From contig JBGTHP010000019.1 of NCBI GenBank assembly GCA_041746105.1, forward strand, positions 1-50,811: a stretch of 50,811 nt of DNA, given 5' to 3'. The number at the start of each line of letters is the position of its first letter. Position 1 is the first letter of the stretch. Shown in pieces: positions 32,230 to 40,085 of the stretch. The notes beneath the pieces were generated by a model that did no database searches, was not told the origin of the DNA, and worked only from the letters and a program-made list of their open reading frames with translations. The translations under genes and the position numbers were made by a program. The DNA comes from JBFHRE01 sp041746105 (GTDB lineage: Bacteria > Actinomycetota > Acidimicrobiia > Spongiisociales > ZC4RG35).

Positions 32230-32838
32230 TCAAAGCTCCATCGGCTGGCGGATGACGGTTCTCATGTTGGCCGGCGCGCTCTTGAGAGGGTCGGTCAAAT
32301 AGATCTCTCGGTGTTTGCCGCGCAATTGGAAACCTTGCTCTGCGATATAGAGGTGAAGCCGGTTGATCGTCGGGGCCTCCTCTGCATACGGGCCGCGGTG
32401 AAGGACCTGGGCGGCAAGGCCATCTCCCATACTTTCGAATCGAACCAAATGCCCAGATACGAGTTTTTTGGCGTTCGTGGTTCTTGTGATCGTTTCGTCG
32501 GCCAGTTCGGGCGTCACCACATCTGGTTGGAGGATCATCATCGTCCACAGCCATTCGGACCTGTGCAGGTCACGGAATCTCGACATGTTCTCAGCCCACC
32601 AAAGACCCTCGAGCGGCATCACCTTGTCGGCATCCCCCGTCGACTTCTTGAGTGCGGCTCGGATTCCGTACGCGATCGGGTACAAAGCCGAGACCGCATC
32701 GACATAACTCTGGTCGGTGCCAGGGTCTCCTTTCCCGTCGATCATCAGGTACGAACGAACAGGCACGTCGACCGTCTCCGGATCCTGGCGCGCGGTGTAG
32801 TGCTCGCGATATGCCTTCGACAGGTCTACCGCGGTCAC
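32230..32838 (-). CDS. GyrI-like small-molecule-binding domain protein
   Basis: The 202-residue protein has the GyrI-like (SOUL/GyrI superfamily) pattern of stand-alone members: an N-terminal KAYREHYTARQDPETVDVP, YLMIDGKGDPG, VMPLEGLWWAEN in the middle, and FESMGDGLAAQVLHRGPYAEEAPTI, split here by its His-Arg-Gly-Pro turn. These domains bind drug-like or other small ligands. It starts with a GTG in GTGA, overlapping the stop of the lipoprotein gene at 32835, so the two are coupled. No DNA-binding domain is attached. Confidence 0.85.
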   Translation of the reverse strand: MTAVDLSKAYREHYTARQDPETVDVPVRSYLMIDGKGDPGTDQSYVDAVSALYPIAYGIRAALKKSTGDADKVMPLEGLWWAENMSRFRDLHRSEWLWTMMILQPDVVTPELADETITRTTNAKKLVSGHLVRFESMGDGLAAQVLHRGPYAEEAPTINRLHLYIAEQGFQLRGKHREIYLTDPLKSAPANMRTVIRQPMEL

Positions 32839-33122
32839 GAGGCTCCTTTTCTACGCGCTCCTACCCCGCCACCTCCAAACAGAATGCCGGCACCGAGGAC
32901 GAAGCCGAAGTCGTACCAGTTGCCGCTGTTGTTGACCTCGTACAAGTTGATGTTGTTGGTGAAGAGCGACAGAACAAAGGTGACCGGCGCGATGATGCCG
33001 TGCCACAAACCCATCAAGAATCCGGCCGGGTCCTCGCCTTCAACGGGGTTGGCTCCGGCCAAACAAGCCGAGACCAGTAGTGCCATGACAGCCAGAACCA
33101 GTCCCAAACGAACGCGACCCAT
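32835..33122 (-). CDS. Small lipoprotein with two membrane-like segments
   Basis: The 95-residue product has a lipobox (LLVSAC, Cys at about residue 20), then a Pro/Gly-rich part with HGIIAPVTFVLSLF, an Asn-rich turn (NNINLYEVNNSGNWYDFGF) and a final Gly-rich hydrophobic stretch before a basic tail. The layout is that of a small anchored envelope protein. ATG 33122 follows GGGAGGA. It is translationally coupled to the GyrI-like gene, so the two may act together. I recognise the general type but not a named function. Confidence 0.7.
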   Translation of the reverse strand: MGRVRLGLVLAVMALLVSACLAGANPVEGEDPAGFLMGLWHGIIAPVTFVLSLFTNNINLYEVNNSGNWYDFGFVLGAGILFGGGGVGARRKGAS

Positions 33123-33233
33123 GATGTCCTCCCTTTGCTTGCCTCAGGCAACACTATTGGAAGGAACACGAATTTCGCCAGGGACCTCAGTCATATCCGA
33201 GGATCAGTGCGAGCGGGAACCGCAAGGAATGAC

Positions 33234-33263
33234 GATCGGGGAAGGTTCTCACCCTCCCCGATC
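33234..33263 (-). terminator. Hairpin terminator after the CHRD gene
   Basis: GATCGGGGA and TCCCCGATC pair perfectly (9 bp) and enclose a 12-nt loop in which GGT and ACC can pair further. It starts 6 bp past the stop of the gene at 33270. There is no clear T-tract. Confidence 0.65.
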
Positions 33264-33269
33264 AGCCGG

Positions 33270-33695
33270 TCATCCGAGTTGGCCGCGGGCTGCACCAGCC
33301 GGAGCGGTTTCGTTGTGCACGTTCACGTAGTAGTCGCTCGGGTTGGCGTGTATCGCCTCCAGGATTGTTGCGTCGGCGCCAACACACCCTTGGCCGTTGG
33401 TTTCGGCCCACTGAAGATCGACCACCACCGGACCGTTGACGTCAGCCGCGCCGGCGTGAATGTGCGCAGCAAGAATCGGTGTCGACTCTCCTCGAACATC
33501 GATCCTGAAGCAGACTTCCGCATCGCCCTGGTTTAGGATCATATGGACACGACCTCTGGTCCCAGGATCACCGGGTTGCCCAACCTCGTTGCCCGCCGCC
33601 AGGCGGGTACTCAACGTCCGGCCTGACGCCATCGAAGGCACGGCCAATGTCATGAGCGACAACAAAGCGATCGCCATTGTGATGCGATTGCGCAT
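33270..33695 (-). CDS. Secreted CHRD-domain protein
   Basis: The 141-residue product has a signal peptide (basic start, hydrophobic core, cleavage after about PSMASG) and then a CHRD domain: TRLAAGNEVGQPGDPGTRG, the HMILNQGDAEVCFRID strand, AAHIHAGAADVNGPVVVDL, and SDYYVNVHNETAPAGAARGQL at the end. Two Cys residues (EVCF and QGCVG) may pair. ATG 33695 follows a GAGGAG site. CHRD proteins are small secreted beta-sandwich proteins without an assigned activity. Confidence 0.85.
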   Translation of the reverse strand: MRNRITMAIALLSLMTLAVPSMASGRTLSTRLAAGNEVGQPGDPGTRGRVHMILNQGDAEVCFRIDVRGESTPILAAHIHAGAADVNGPVVVDLQWAETNGQGCVGADATILEAIHANPSDYYVNVHNETAPAGAARGQLG

Positions 33696-33754
33696 CGGTT
33701 TCTCCTCTCGGTGCTCGAGAGTCAGTACGCAAGACACGCTCGAACGGTTCTTGG

Positions 33755-34159
33755 TCAACCCTCGATGAACGAGAACCGGACTCGCCGGTCAACATTGTCG
33801 GCGTTCGGGTCGACCAGGACCACCGATTGCCAAGTCCCAAGAGTGAGCCGGCCATCAACCACCGGAATGGTGACGCTCGGAGAGAGATAGGCGGGAAGCA
33901 CATGATCGCGTCCGTGGCCCCGGGAACCATGGCGATGTTCCCAGCTGTCGTCGAGTGGAAACAGATCGTCAATACTTGCCAGGAGATCGACATCACTGCC
34001 TGCACCGACCTCGATGATCGCCAGCCCTGCGGTGGCGTGCGGCACGAATACCGACAGGAGGCCACTGCCCCTGGCCGACACAAACTCGTCGAGCATCGGC
34101 GTGAGATCCAACATAGAAGACTCGGCTCGCGTCCGGAGCGTGATTTCTGTTGTATCCAT
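33755..34159 (-). CDS. YjbQ/UPF0047 family protein
   Basis: The 134-residue protein has the YjbQ pattern: SGLLSVFVPHATAGLAIIE, the SIDDLFPLDDSWEH region, GHGRDHVLPAYLSPSVTIPV and GTWQSVVLVDPN near the C-terminus. His in VPHAT and the Gly-His-x2-His pair form a likely metal or active site. Some members show thiamine-phosphate-synthase-like activity, but the physiological role is not settled. It stands between the CHRD gene and the small protein at 34331. Confidence 0.88.
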   Translation of the reverse strand: MDTTEITLRTRAESSMLDLTPMLDEFVSARGSGLLSVFVPHATAGLAIIEVGAGSDVDLLASIDDLFPLDDSWEHRHGSRGHGRDHVLPAYLSPSVTIPVVDGRLTLGTWQSVVLVDPNADNVDRRVRFSFIEG

Positions 34160-34330
34160 CGGACAAGTCTTGCACCGGACCGCCGTACGTCTCGGTCACT
34201 TGCGGGTTGACGGTGTAGTTCGGTCTACAACGACAGAGATGCCGACCCCGTCCGATGCGAACGGTGGCCAACGTGAACATGCCGCGCCCTGGCCGCAGTC
34301 CGGGACCTGTCGACTCGAAACCGCAGAAGG

Positions 34331-34669
34331 TCAGGCGACGAGCCCAAAAACCCGTTCGGTCGATCCACCATCGCGCAGCCAGTTGATGGGTGCCCGACCC
34401 CCGAGTCCGGGAGCAGGCATTGAAAGAAATCCTGCTACCTCGATCGGACTGAGAAGTGAGGCGAGTCCGGCCAGAACGACCTCGATCCCGACTACAGGTC
34501 GGCCGTCACGATCGAACTGAAAAGCGGGATAGGTCTCAACCTGTGACACCCGGCATTCGAGCCTGAGCAGCGCCGGATGTCTCGCCACCTCGATCGGCGG
34601 TAGACCCGTCAACCGCACAACCTCGTCCCGCGTGAGGAAATGGCCCGCAATGACGTTCCAATCTGACAT
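34331..34669 (-). CDS. Small protein with MbcA/Xre-antitoxin-like C-terminus
   Basis: The 112-residue product ends with GLGGRAPINWLRDGGSTERVFGLV, which resembles the toxin-binding tail of Xre/MbcA/ParS antitoxins (LGG-x-xPI-x-WL-x-x-GG). The N-terminus (HFLTRDEVVRLTGLP) looks like a small helix-turn-helix. No RES-domain toxin gene is adjacent, so it is an orphan or a chromosomal relative with another job. ATG 34669 is supported by an AGGGTGG just upstream; a GTG at 34675 is the alternative. Confidence 0.6.
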   Translation of the reverse strand: MSDWNVIAGHFLTRDEVVRLTGLPPIEVARHPALLRLECRVSQVETYPAFQFDRDGRPVVGIEVVLAGLASLLSPIEVAGFLSMPAPGLGGRAPINWLRDGGSTERVFGLVA

Positions 34670-34747
34670 GGCCACCCTGTCGGCCGGACACAGCGAGAGT
34701 TGACGCTTCTGCCGGTCGGGTCGTTGCCCGCTTCTAAATGCCGGCGA

Positions 34748-34753
34748 TAGGCT
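34748..34753 (+). promoter_or_regulatory. Leaderless -10 element for the GH5-like gene
   Basis: TAGGCT, exactly 6 nt before ATG 34760. Confidence 0.45.
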
Positions 34754-34759
34754 TCCGAG

Positions 34760-36460
34760 ATGCCGGGCCGTACGTTTTTCATCGCCATCTTCCTGGTCAC
34801 GGCCGCATGCATCGGCAACGAGCCGGTCACGACAACGCCACCCGGCGCATCGGTTTCGACCTCGACCGCGGTTGAGAAAACATCAACGACCACTCTGCCC
34901 TCCGCAGTAGCTTCCGCCGAGAACCCGTTGAAAATCGAGGGCGACGCCTTCATAGTTCGCGAAACCGGCGAGGAGTTTGTGGTGCGGGGGGCCAACTACT
35001 TCGTCATCGTTCCTGGACCATCCGGCCGCTACGAAAACCGGACGATGTCGCCGCTCAACCTCGATCCGGACCAACTCGAGAAAGACTTCCGAGCGCTCGC
35101 AGATAGGGGATACAACACCGTTCGGCTCTTTCTCGAATGTAACGATGGTCCTGGATGCATCGGACTGACGGGGTCGTCTGGACTCGACGGCGACTATCTC
35201 GATTCGATCGTCGAGGTGATGAAGATCGCAGAGGACACCGACCTGATGTTGTTGCTCACGTCGAACGATCTGCCTGATGACGGCGGCTATCGAACGATCT
35301 CGGCTCGGGACGACTCACCGAGTTTTCCCGGATATCGCAACAGCGACTTCCTCACGAAGTCGGGCCATGAGGCGATGGTCGAATATTGGTCCGACCTGAT
35401 GAACGGACTCGCCGGGAGGGGTGCTCCGTTCGGGTCGGTGTTGGGATGGTCGATCCTGAACGAGCACTGGCTTTTTGGCGATCAGCCTCCGTTATCACTG
35501 ACCACGGGCCTGGTGACGACGGGTGCCGGCACTTTCGACATGGCGATCCCAGAAGAAAAGAGAGCAATGGTGGTCGAAACGACCCGGCTGATGATCGGCC
35601 AGGTGGCTGCCACGATCAGAGCCGTAGACCCTACGGCGCTCGTGACAATGGGCTTTTTTGCTCCCGACTTCCCCAATCCGACCGGCATCGGCGGAGACTG
35701 GTACGTCGACACCGCTCTGCTCGTCGAGGATTCCGCCCTCGACTTCTTCGACTTCCATTTTTATGCGAACGAAGACATCACAATGGAACAAGCCGCCAAG
35801 AACTTCGGGATCGACGATCGAAAACCTGTGATCATGGGTGAGTACGGGGTCTTCGTTTCCGGCTCCACCAGCCCCGATACCCTCGAGTTCACGGTGCGCG
35901 AACACATGGCGCGATCGTGTGCACATGGATTCGATGGCTGGATCTATTGGGGGTACCTCCGCGCTCCTCTCGACGACGCCACCTGGTCTCTCACCGACGC
36001 GGGCGGCCTTCTGCTCGATGCGATCTCACCGACCGCCGTGCCCGATCCGTGTGCCCTGCCACCCAACCCCAATCTGGCCGCTGGGGCGACAGTCACGGCA
36101 TCGCGCTTCTTGTCTGACCAACCTGCCGAGTTCGCAGTCGACGGGACGAACCTCCAGTGGGGATCGGGGGCCGATGCACCGCAGTGGATCGAAATCGACC
36201 TTGGATCGGAGGTGAGTGTCGAGTCCGTTCATCTGACGGTGGCACAGTTCCCAGCCGGTCGAACGGTGCATGTGTTGCAGTCGGCCGGCGACGATAGGGC
36301 TTTTACCGGCGAATTCACGTTCGACGGATCCACCTCAGAAGGCGACGTACTCGTGTTCGAACCGTCGGCGCCGATCTCGGCGCGCTTCATCAGGGTCACC
36401 ACCACCACGAGTCCCTCTTGGGTTGCGTGGCGAGAAGTCGCGGTTTTTGGCGACCGATGA
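34760..36460 (+). CDS. GH5-like glycosidase lipoprotein with C-terminal F5/8-type domain
   Basis: The 566-residue protein has a lipobox (VTAAC, Cys17), a Thr/Ser linker, a TIM-barrel domain (about 55-425) and a C-terminal discoidin/F5/8 type C domain (about 433-566, with NLAAGATVTAS and WIEIDLGSEV). Candidate catalytic residues of a clan-A glycosidase are Glu235 (WSILNEHW, acid/base) and Glu361 (VIMGEYGVF, nucleophile). It should cut a beta-linked polysaccharide at the cell surface, with the last domain binding glycan. TAGGCT lies 6 nt before the ATG, with no Shine-Dalgarno site. The substrate is unknown. Confidence 0.85.
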   Translation: MPGRTFFIAIFLVTAACIGNEPVTTTPPGASVSTSTAVEKTSTTTLPSAVASAENPLKIEGDAFIVRETGEEFVVRGANYFVIVPGPSGRYENRTMSPLNLDPDQLEKDFRALADRGYNTVRLFLECNDGPGCIGLTGSSGLDGDYLDSIVEVMKIAEDTDLMLLLTSNDLPDDGGYRTISARDDSPSFPGYRNSDFLTKSGHEAMVEYWSDLMNGLAGRGAPFGSVLGWSILNEHWLFGDQPPLSLTTGLVTTGAGTFDMAIPEEKRAMVVETTRLMIGQVAATIRAVDPTALVTMGFFAPDFPNPTGIGGDWYVDTALLVEDSALDFFDFHFYANEDITMEQAAKNFGIDDRKPVIMGEYGVFVSGSTSPDTLEFTVREHMARSCAHGFDGWIYWGYLRAPLDDATWSLTDAGGLLLDAISPTAVPDPCALPPNPNLAAGATVTASRFLSDQPAEFAVDGTNLQWGSGADAPQWIEIDLGSEVSVESVHLTVAQFPAGRTVHVLQSAGDDRAFTGEFTFDGSTSEGDVLVFEPSAPISARFIRVTTTTSPSWVAWREVAVFGDR

Positions 36461-36545
36461 AATGCCGGTGGCGGGAGCACTGGCGCCGCACTTCTGGGAA
36501 ACTCCCGTCGAGAAGCCGGGCGGTTCGGCCGAAAGGCGGTGAAGG

Positions 36546-37595
36546 ATGAAAGTTGTGGCCTCGGAGGCTCATCTGCTCCATACCTTCGAGAAGGTTGCAA
36601 TGTATGGGCTGGAGATCCCGGCGGTCGAAGTACCCGAAAGGGCCGAGACCATTCGGCGCACTCTCGCAGCAGACGAGGTCTTCGACCTGGGCGAAGCGTC
36701 GGAACACGGTTCGGAGCCGATAACGGCAGTCCACGATCCTGAGATGCTGGTGTTCCTCGAGGGAGCTTGGAGCGAGTGGCGAAGGTCGTCTGCTGCGCCG
36801 TTTCCGAGCATGATCGGCGAGACATTTCTCCACCCCGGTCTGCTGGAGGGGATGGGACCTCTCCCCGCTCAGGACTCGGTCTTCGCCAAGCTGGGTGCGT
36901 GGTGTTTCGATACCTCGACCCCCATCGTCCCCGGCACCTATGTTGCGGCCAGGGCGGCGGTAGATGTCGCGCTGACAGCTGCCGATCTGGTGCTCGGAGG
37001 CGAACAAACAACATATGGACTGTGCCGCCCTCCCGGGCACCACACCGCCAGGGCTGTGTTTGGAGGCTTCTGTTATTTCAACAACGCAGCCATTACCGCC
37101 GAATACCTGGCCAAGGAAACCGGTGAGCCGGTGGCCATCCTCGACGTCGATTATCACCATGGCAACGGAACCCAACAGATCTTCTATTCACGGCCCGACG
37201 TCTTCTACGCATCGCTACATGGCGATCCGAGGCGCGCCTACCCGTACTACACCGGCTACGCCGACGAACTCGGAGCCGGGGTCGGGCGCGGAACCAACCT
37301 CAACATTCCGTTGGAGGCCGGAACCGACGACGCTGCTTATCTCGACGCAATCGACGTTGCTCTCGATGCCCTCTCCTCTTTTGGTGGTTCGACGATCGTC
37401 GTGTCGTTGGGAATGGACACCTATGGGCAGGACCCGATCTGTGATCTGGCTTTGACCACGCCCGTCTATCACGACGTCGGTCGGCGGGTCGCCTCGCTCG
37501 GTCGGCGCATGGTCATCCTCCAGGAAGGGGGTTATTACCTTCCTGCCCTCGGCGAAAACGTCCGCCAATGGCTCCTAGGTGCGGACGGGCGTTAG
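36546..37595 (+). CDS. Histone-deacetylase-superfamily protein (acetylpolyamine amidohydrolase-like)
   Basis: The 349-residue protein carries the class II HDAC/AphA catalytic motifs: GLCRPPGHHTARAVFGGFCYFNNAAI (written in parts: RPPGHHTAR then GGFCYFNNAA), ILDVDYHHGNGTQQIF with the zinc ligands Asp and His, and SLGMDTYGQDP with the third zinc ligand. The LLHTFEKVAMYG N-terminus and 340-350 residue length fit acetylpolyamine amidohydrolases, which remove acetyl groups from polyamines or related amines in the cytoplasm. It lies 85 bp after the GH5-like gene on the same strand. Confidence 0.9.
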   Translation: MKVVASEAHLLHTFEKVAMYGLEIPAVEVPERAETIRRTLAADEVFDLGEASEHGSEPITAVHDPEMLVFLEGAWSEWRRSSAAPFPSMIGETFLHPGLLEGMGPLPAQDSVFAKLGAWCFDTSTPIVPGTYVAARAAVDVALTAADLVLGGEQTTYGLCRPPGHHTARAVFGGFCYFNNAAITAEYLAKETGEPVAILDVDYHHGNGTQQIFYSRPDVFYASLHGDPRRAYPYYTGYADELGAGVGRGTNLNIPLEAGTDDAAYLDAIDVALDALSSFGGSTIVVSLGMDTYGQDPICDLALTTPVYHDVGRRVASLGRRMVILQEGGYYLPALGENVRQWLLGADGR

Positions 37596-37631
37596 CCGGA
37601 ACGCAGGCAGGCCTCGGGTCGCGATCTTCGA

Positions 37632-37868
37632 TCAGTCCTCTGGAAAAGCCGCGAAATCGCTCTTTACCTTCTTGTACCAGCGCATCCCCGACCGTGGCTT
37701 CCTCCATCTCGACTTCATGTCGAGATGGGCAGGTTCGTGTGCCGTATCGCCACCGGCAACCATCTCTTTCAGGTGCTGATCCTGCGCCTTGATGATCTCA
37801 TCGGCGGTGGCGCCAGAGAATTGCTTGTCGCAAGGTCCACCCAGTTGTTTGCATGTCATCGTTTTCAT
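37632..37868 (-). CDS. DUF1059-family small protein
   Basis: The 78-residue product starts with KTMTCKQLGGPCDKQF, the Cys6/Cys13 pattern of DUF1059, followed by a helix with ADEIIKAQDQHLKEM and a basic C-terminus. This family is annotated as a small, possibly metal-binding protein with no known role. ATG 37868 follows GGAAGGA. It is convergent with the deacetylase gene at 36546. Confidence 0.8.
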   Translation of the reverse strand: MKTMTCKQLGGPCDKQFSGATADEIIKAQDQHLKEMVAGGDTAHEPAHLDMKSRWRKPRSGMRWYKKVKSDFAAFPED

Positions 37869-38031
37869 AGAACTGGTCCTTCCGGAGGTGTTGAGAGGTT
37901 GTATGGGGGCCCATCATGGCCAGCACCTCCTGGCGCCGCAAAACCCCTGAAACTGCGTTTTTATGAGGCGAGCGGAGCGTCAGCACCCGTTTCGCGCGCT
38001 AAAAGGTCAAAGAGGGTGACTCCCCACCCGA

Positions 38032-39615
38032 CTACGGCTCTTCTCCGCGGTCCATGACCGAGACGGCGTCGTCGGCCAAACCTTGTCCGGCCTCTTCATA
38101 GAGGTTGCGAGCCACATCTACTCCCACCTCTCGCAGTTGGGCCACTTGGTCAGGGAAGGTGGCAATGGCGGCAATTCGTGCTCGTGGGAGAAACTCCTTC
38201 ACCCGGCTGATGAGTTGGAGGTTGGCGTGATGGCTGCTCATCGCAGCCATCACCATCTCGATTCCAGGATGGAATTTCACCCGCTCCCAGAAATCGCGGT
38301 CGAGGGCATCACCGCGGACCACGTTTCTGCCTTGTTCCAGATGCTCGGAAACAACCTGGTCTGAGCGGTCGACACCTACGACGTCCGAACCCAAACGCTC
38401 GACAATCTCGTCGTAGGCTCCGGTTCCGACCCGGCCCATCCCGAAAATCAAGATCTGGGCATCACCGAACTCGATGATGGCGTCATCCGGATCGATCGGT
38501 TGCTGCTCGAATCCGATGAGCCGACCCGACCATCTGTCATAAAGCCGGTAGCGCGCGGTGCCCAGGGCGGACGCCACCACCAACGAACCGGCAACGGCCA
38601 CTGCAATCGTTGACACCCATACCCCGTCGAGTAATCCTGCCGCCAAGGCGGCGGATCCCACGATCAATCCGAACTCGCTGAATGTCGAAAGGGCGAGAGA
38701 TCCGTGGAGGGCGGTTCGAATCCTCAAGCGGAATCTGGTGAACAGCCAGAAGAAAACGATGCTCCGGGCAGGCATCAAAACGACTGCTACCAAACCAATC
38801 ACCCAGGCGGCCGGCGACGGGATCCCTTCGAGACCGATCAAGAGGAAGAACCCGACCAGGAACAGGTCCTTGAAGCCGAGCAAACGATCGGCCATCTCGG
38901 TGGATCGCGGATGGCCCGACAGGACCAAGCCTGCGACGAGTGCGCCGAGATCAGGTTTCAAACCCACCAGGTCAAAGGCTCCGGCGCCAACGCCCACGGC
39001 AAGCGCAAAACCGAACAGAACCAGCACTTCGCCGTGACCGCTCCGTTTGAGCAGCCACCCGTAAATAGGTCGGAGACCGATCAGCCCGGCAACCACCGGG
39101 ATCGCCCAAACCGAGGGGAGATTGCCACCGGCCACAACCAGAAAAATGACCGCAAACGCATCTTGGAGAATCAGAACTCCGACAGCGATCCGCCCTGCCA
39201 GAGAGCCGGTCTCGTTGGCTTGTTCGAGAGTTTTGACCGCGAACACGGTGCTCGAAAACGACAAAGCGAACCCAATGACGATTGCGGACTCGATCGAGAG
39301 ATCCCTGGCCAAAGGTACGCCGATGGCGCCGACCAACAAGAGCGCCCCGCCCACGATCAACGTGCCCGAGGCCGCAAAAACCGTCGAGGTCACCCAGACC
39401 ACAGGTCGGGTGAGCGTCCGCAGTCGAAGCTTGAGTCCGATCCCGAACAGGAGAAGGAAAATCCCGATCTCAGAAATCGTCTCGATCGTCTCGGTCGATT
39501 CATACCCGAACGCGTGCAGAACGAAGCCCGCCAACAGGTAGCCCACGAGCGGTGGCAGCCCTACGGCACGGGCCAAAAACCCGAATACGAATGCTGTGAG
39601 GAGTGCTACGCCCAT
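38032..39615 (-). CDS. Kef-type K+/H+ antiporter with NAD-binding TrkA-N domain
   Basis: The 527-residue protein has a CPA2 membrane domain (about 1-370) with the Kef signature Gln151-Asp152 (LILQDAFAV), FALSFSSTVFAVKTL and GLVLSGHP, and a cytoplasmic TrkA-N domain after residue 385 with the Rossmann motif ILIFGMGRVGTGAYDEI. This is the architecture of KefB/KefC-like potassium efflux systems. In contrast to the protein at 29250 it keeps the functional Asp. The -10-like CATAAT lies 5 nt before the ATG, so the mRNA may be leaderless. Confidence 0.9.
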   Translation of the reverse strand: MGVALLTAFVFGFLARAVGLPPLVGYLLAGFVLHAFGYESTETIETISEIGIFLLLFGIGLKLRLRTLTRPVVWVTSTVFAASGTLIVGGALLLVGAIGVPLARDLSIESAIVIGFALSFSSTVFAVKTLEQANETGSLAGRIAVGVLILQDAFAVIFLVVAGGNLPSVWAIPVVAGLIGLRPIYGWLLKRSGHGEVLVLFGFALAVGVGAGAFDLVGLKPDLGALVAGLVLSGHPRSTEMADRLLGFKDLFLVGFFLLIGLEGIPSPAAWVIGLVAVVLMPARSIVFFWLFTRFRLRIRTALHGSLALSTFSEFGLIVGSAALAAGLLDGVWVSTIAVAVAGSLVVASALGTARYRLYDRWSGRLIGFEQQPIDPDDAIIEFGDAQILIFGMGRVGTGAYDEIVERLGSDVVGVDRSDQVVSEHLEQGRNVVRGDALDRDFWERVKFHPGIEMVMAAMSSHHANLQLISRVKEFLPRARIAAIATFPDQVAQLREVGVDVARNLYEEAGQGLADDAVSVMDRGEEP

Positions 39616-39683
39616 CCGCCATTATGGCGCTTCGCCGAAGCCGCGCCGCCTATCCGGGGCAACATCGACCGGTCGCGCACGGA

Positions 39684-39689
39684 TAGGCT
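39684..39689 (+). promoter_or_regulatory. Leaderless -10 element for the VOC gene
   Basis: TAGGCT, exactly 6 nt before ATG 39696. Confidence 0.45.
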
Positions 39690-39695
39690 CTTGAC

Positions 39696-40085
39696 ATGTC
39701 GGTTTCCCACCTCCGGATTGCGGGAACGGTCTTCAGCACGCGGGACGCTCGGGGGCTGGCCGGCTTCTATGAACGGCTGTTGGGGTGGACCCGCGTCGCC
39801 GACGAGGCGGGATGGGTGATCATCGTCGAGGATCCCAAAGTCAGAAAACACGCGCTTTCGTTTCATGAGGACGTTGAATACGTCGCGCCGACGTGGCCAT
39901 CGCAACCCGACGAACAGCTCATGATGATGCATCTCGACATCGCTGCCGACGACCTAGAGGCGGCCGTGGCACACGCGGTTGCGTGTGGGGCGCGGTTGTC
40001 AGAACATCAGCCACAGGACGATGTCAGAGTCATGCTCGACCCCGACGGCCACCCTTTCTGCCTATTCGCTGGAAGCGACCTGTGA
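39696..40085 (+). CDS. VOC/glyoxalase superfamily protein
   Basis: The 129-residue protein has the glyoxalase fold: FSTRDARGLAGFYERLLGWTRVAD, MMMHLDIAADDLEAAVAHAVACGARL and VRVMLDPDGHPFCLF. Such proteins bind a metal between two beta-alpha-beta-beta-beta repeats and act as lyases, dioxygenases or drug-binding proteins. The substrate cannot be inferred. Its 3' end overlaps the 3' end of the convergent channel gene by 24 bp. Confidence 0.85.
   Translation: MSVSHLRIAGTVFSTRDARGLAGFYERLLGWTRVADEAGWVIIVEDPKVRKHALSFHEDVEYVAPTWPSQPDEQLMMMHLDIAADDLEAAVAHAVACGARLSEHQPQDDVRVMLDPDGHPFCLFAGSDL

Noticed and set aside
38704..39819. 371-codon frame antisense to the Kef-type gene
   Set aside because: It is rich in Gln, Arg, Asp and Pro in the way of shadow frames, and the other strand encodes a clear antiporter.
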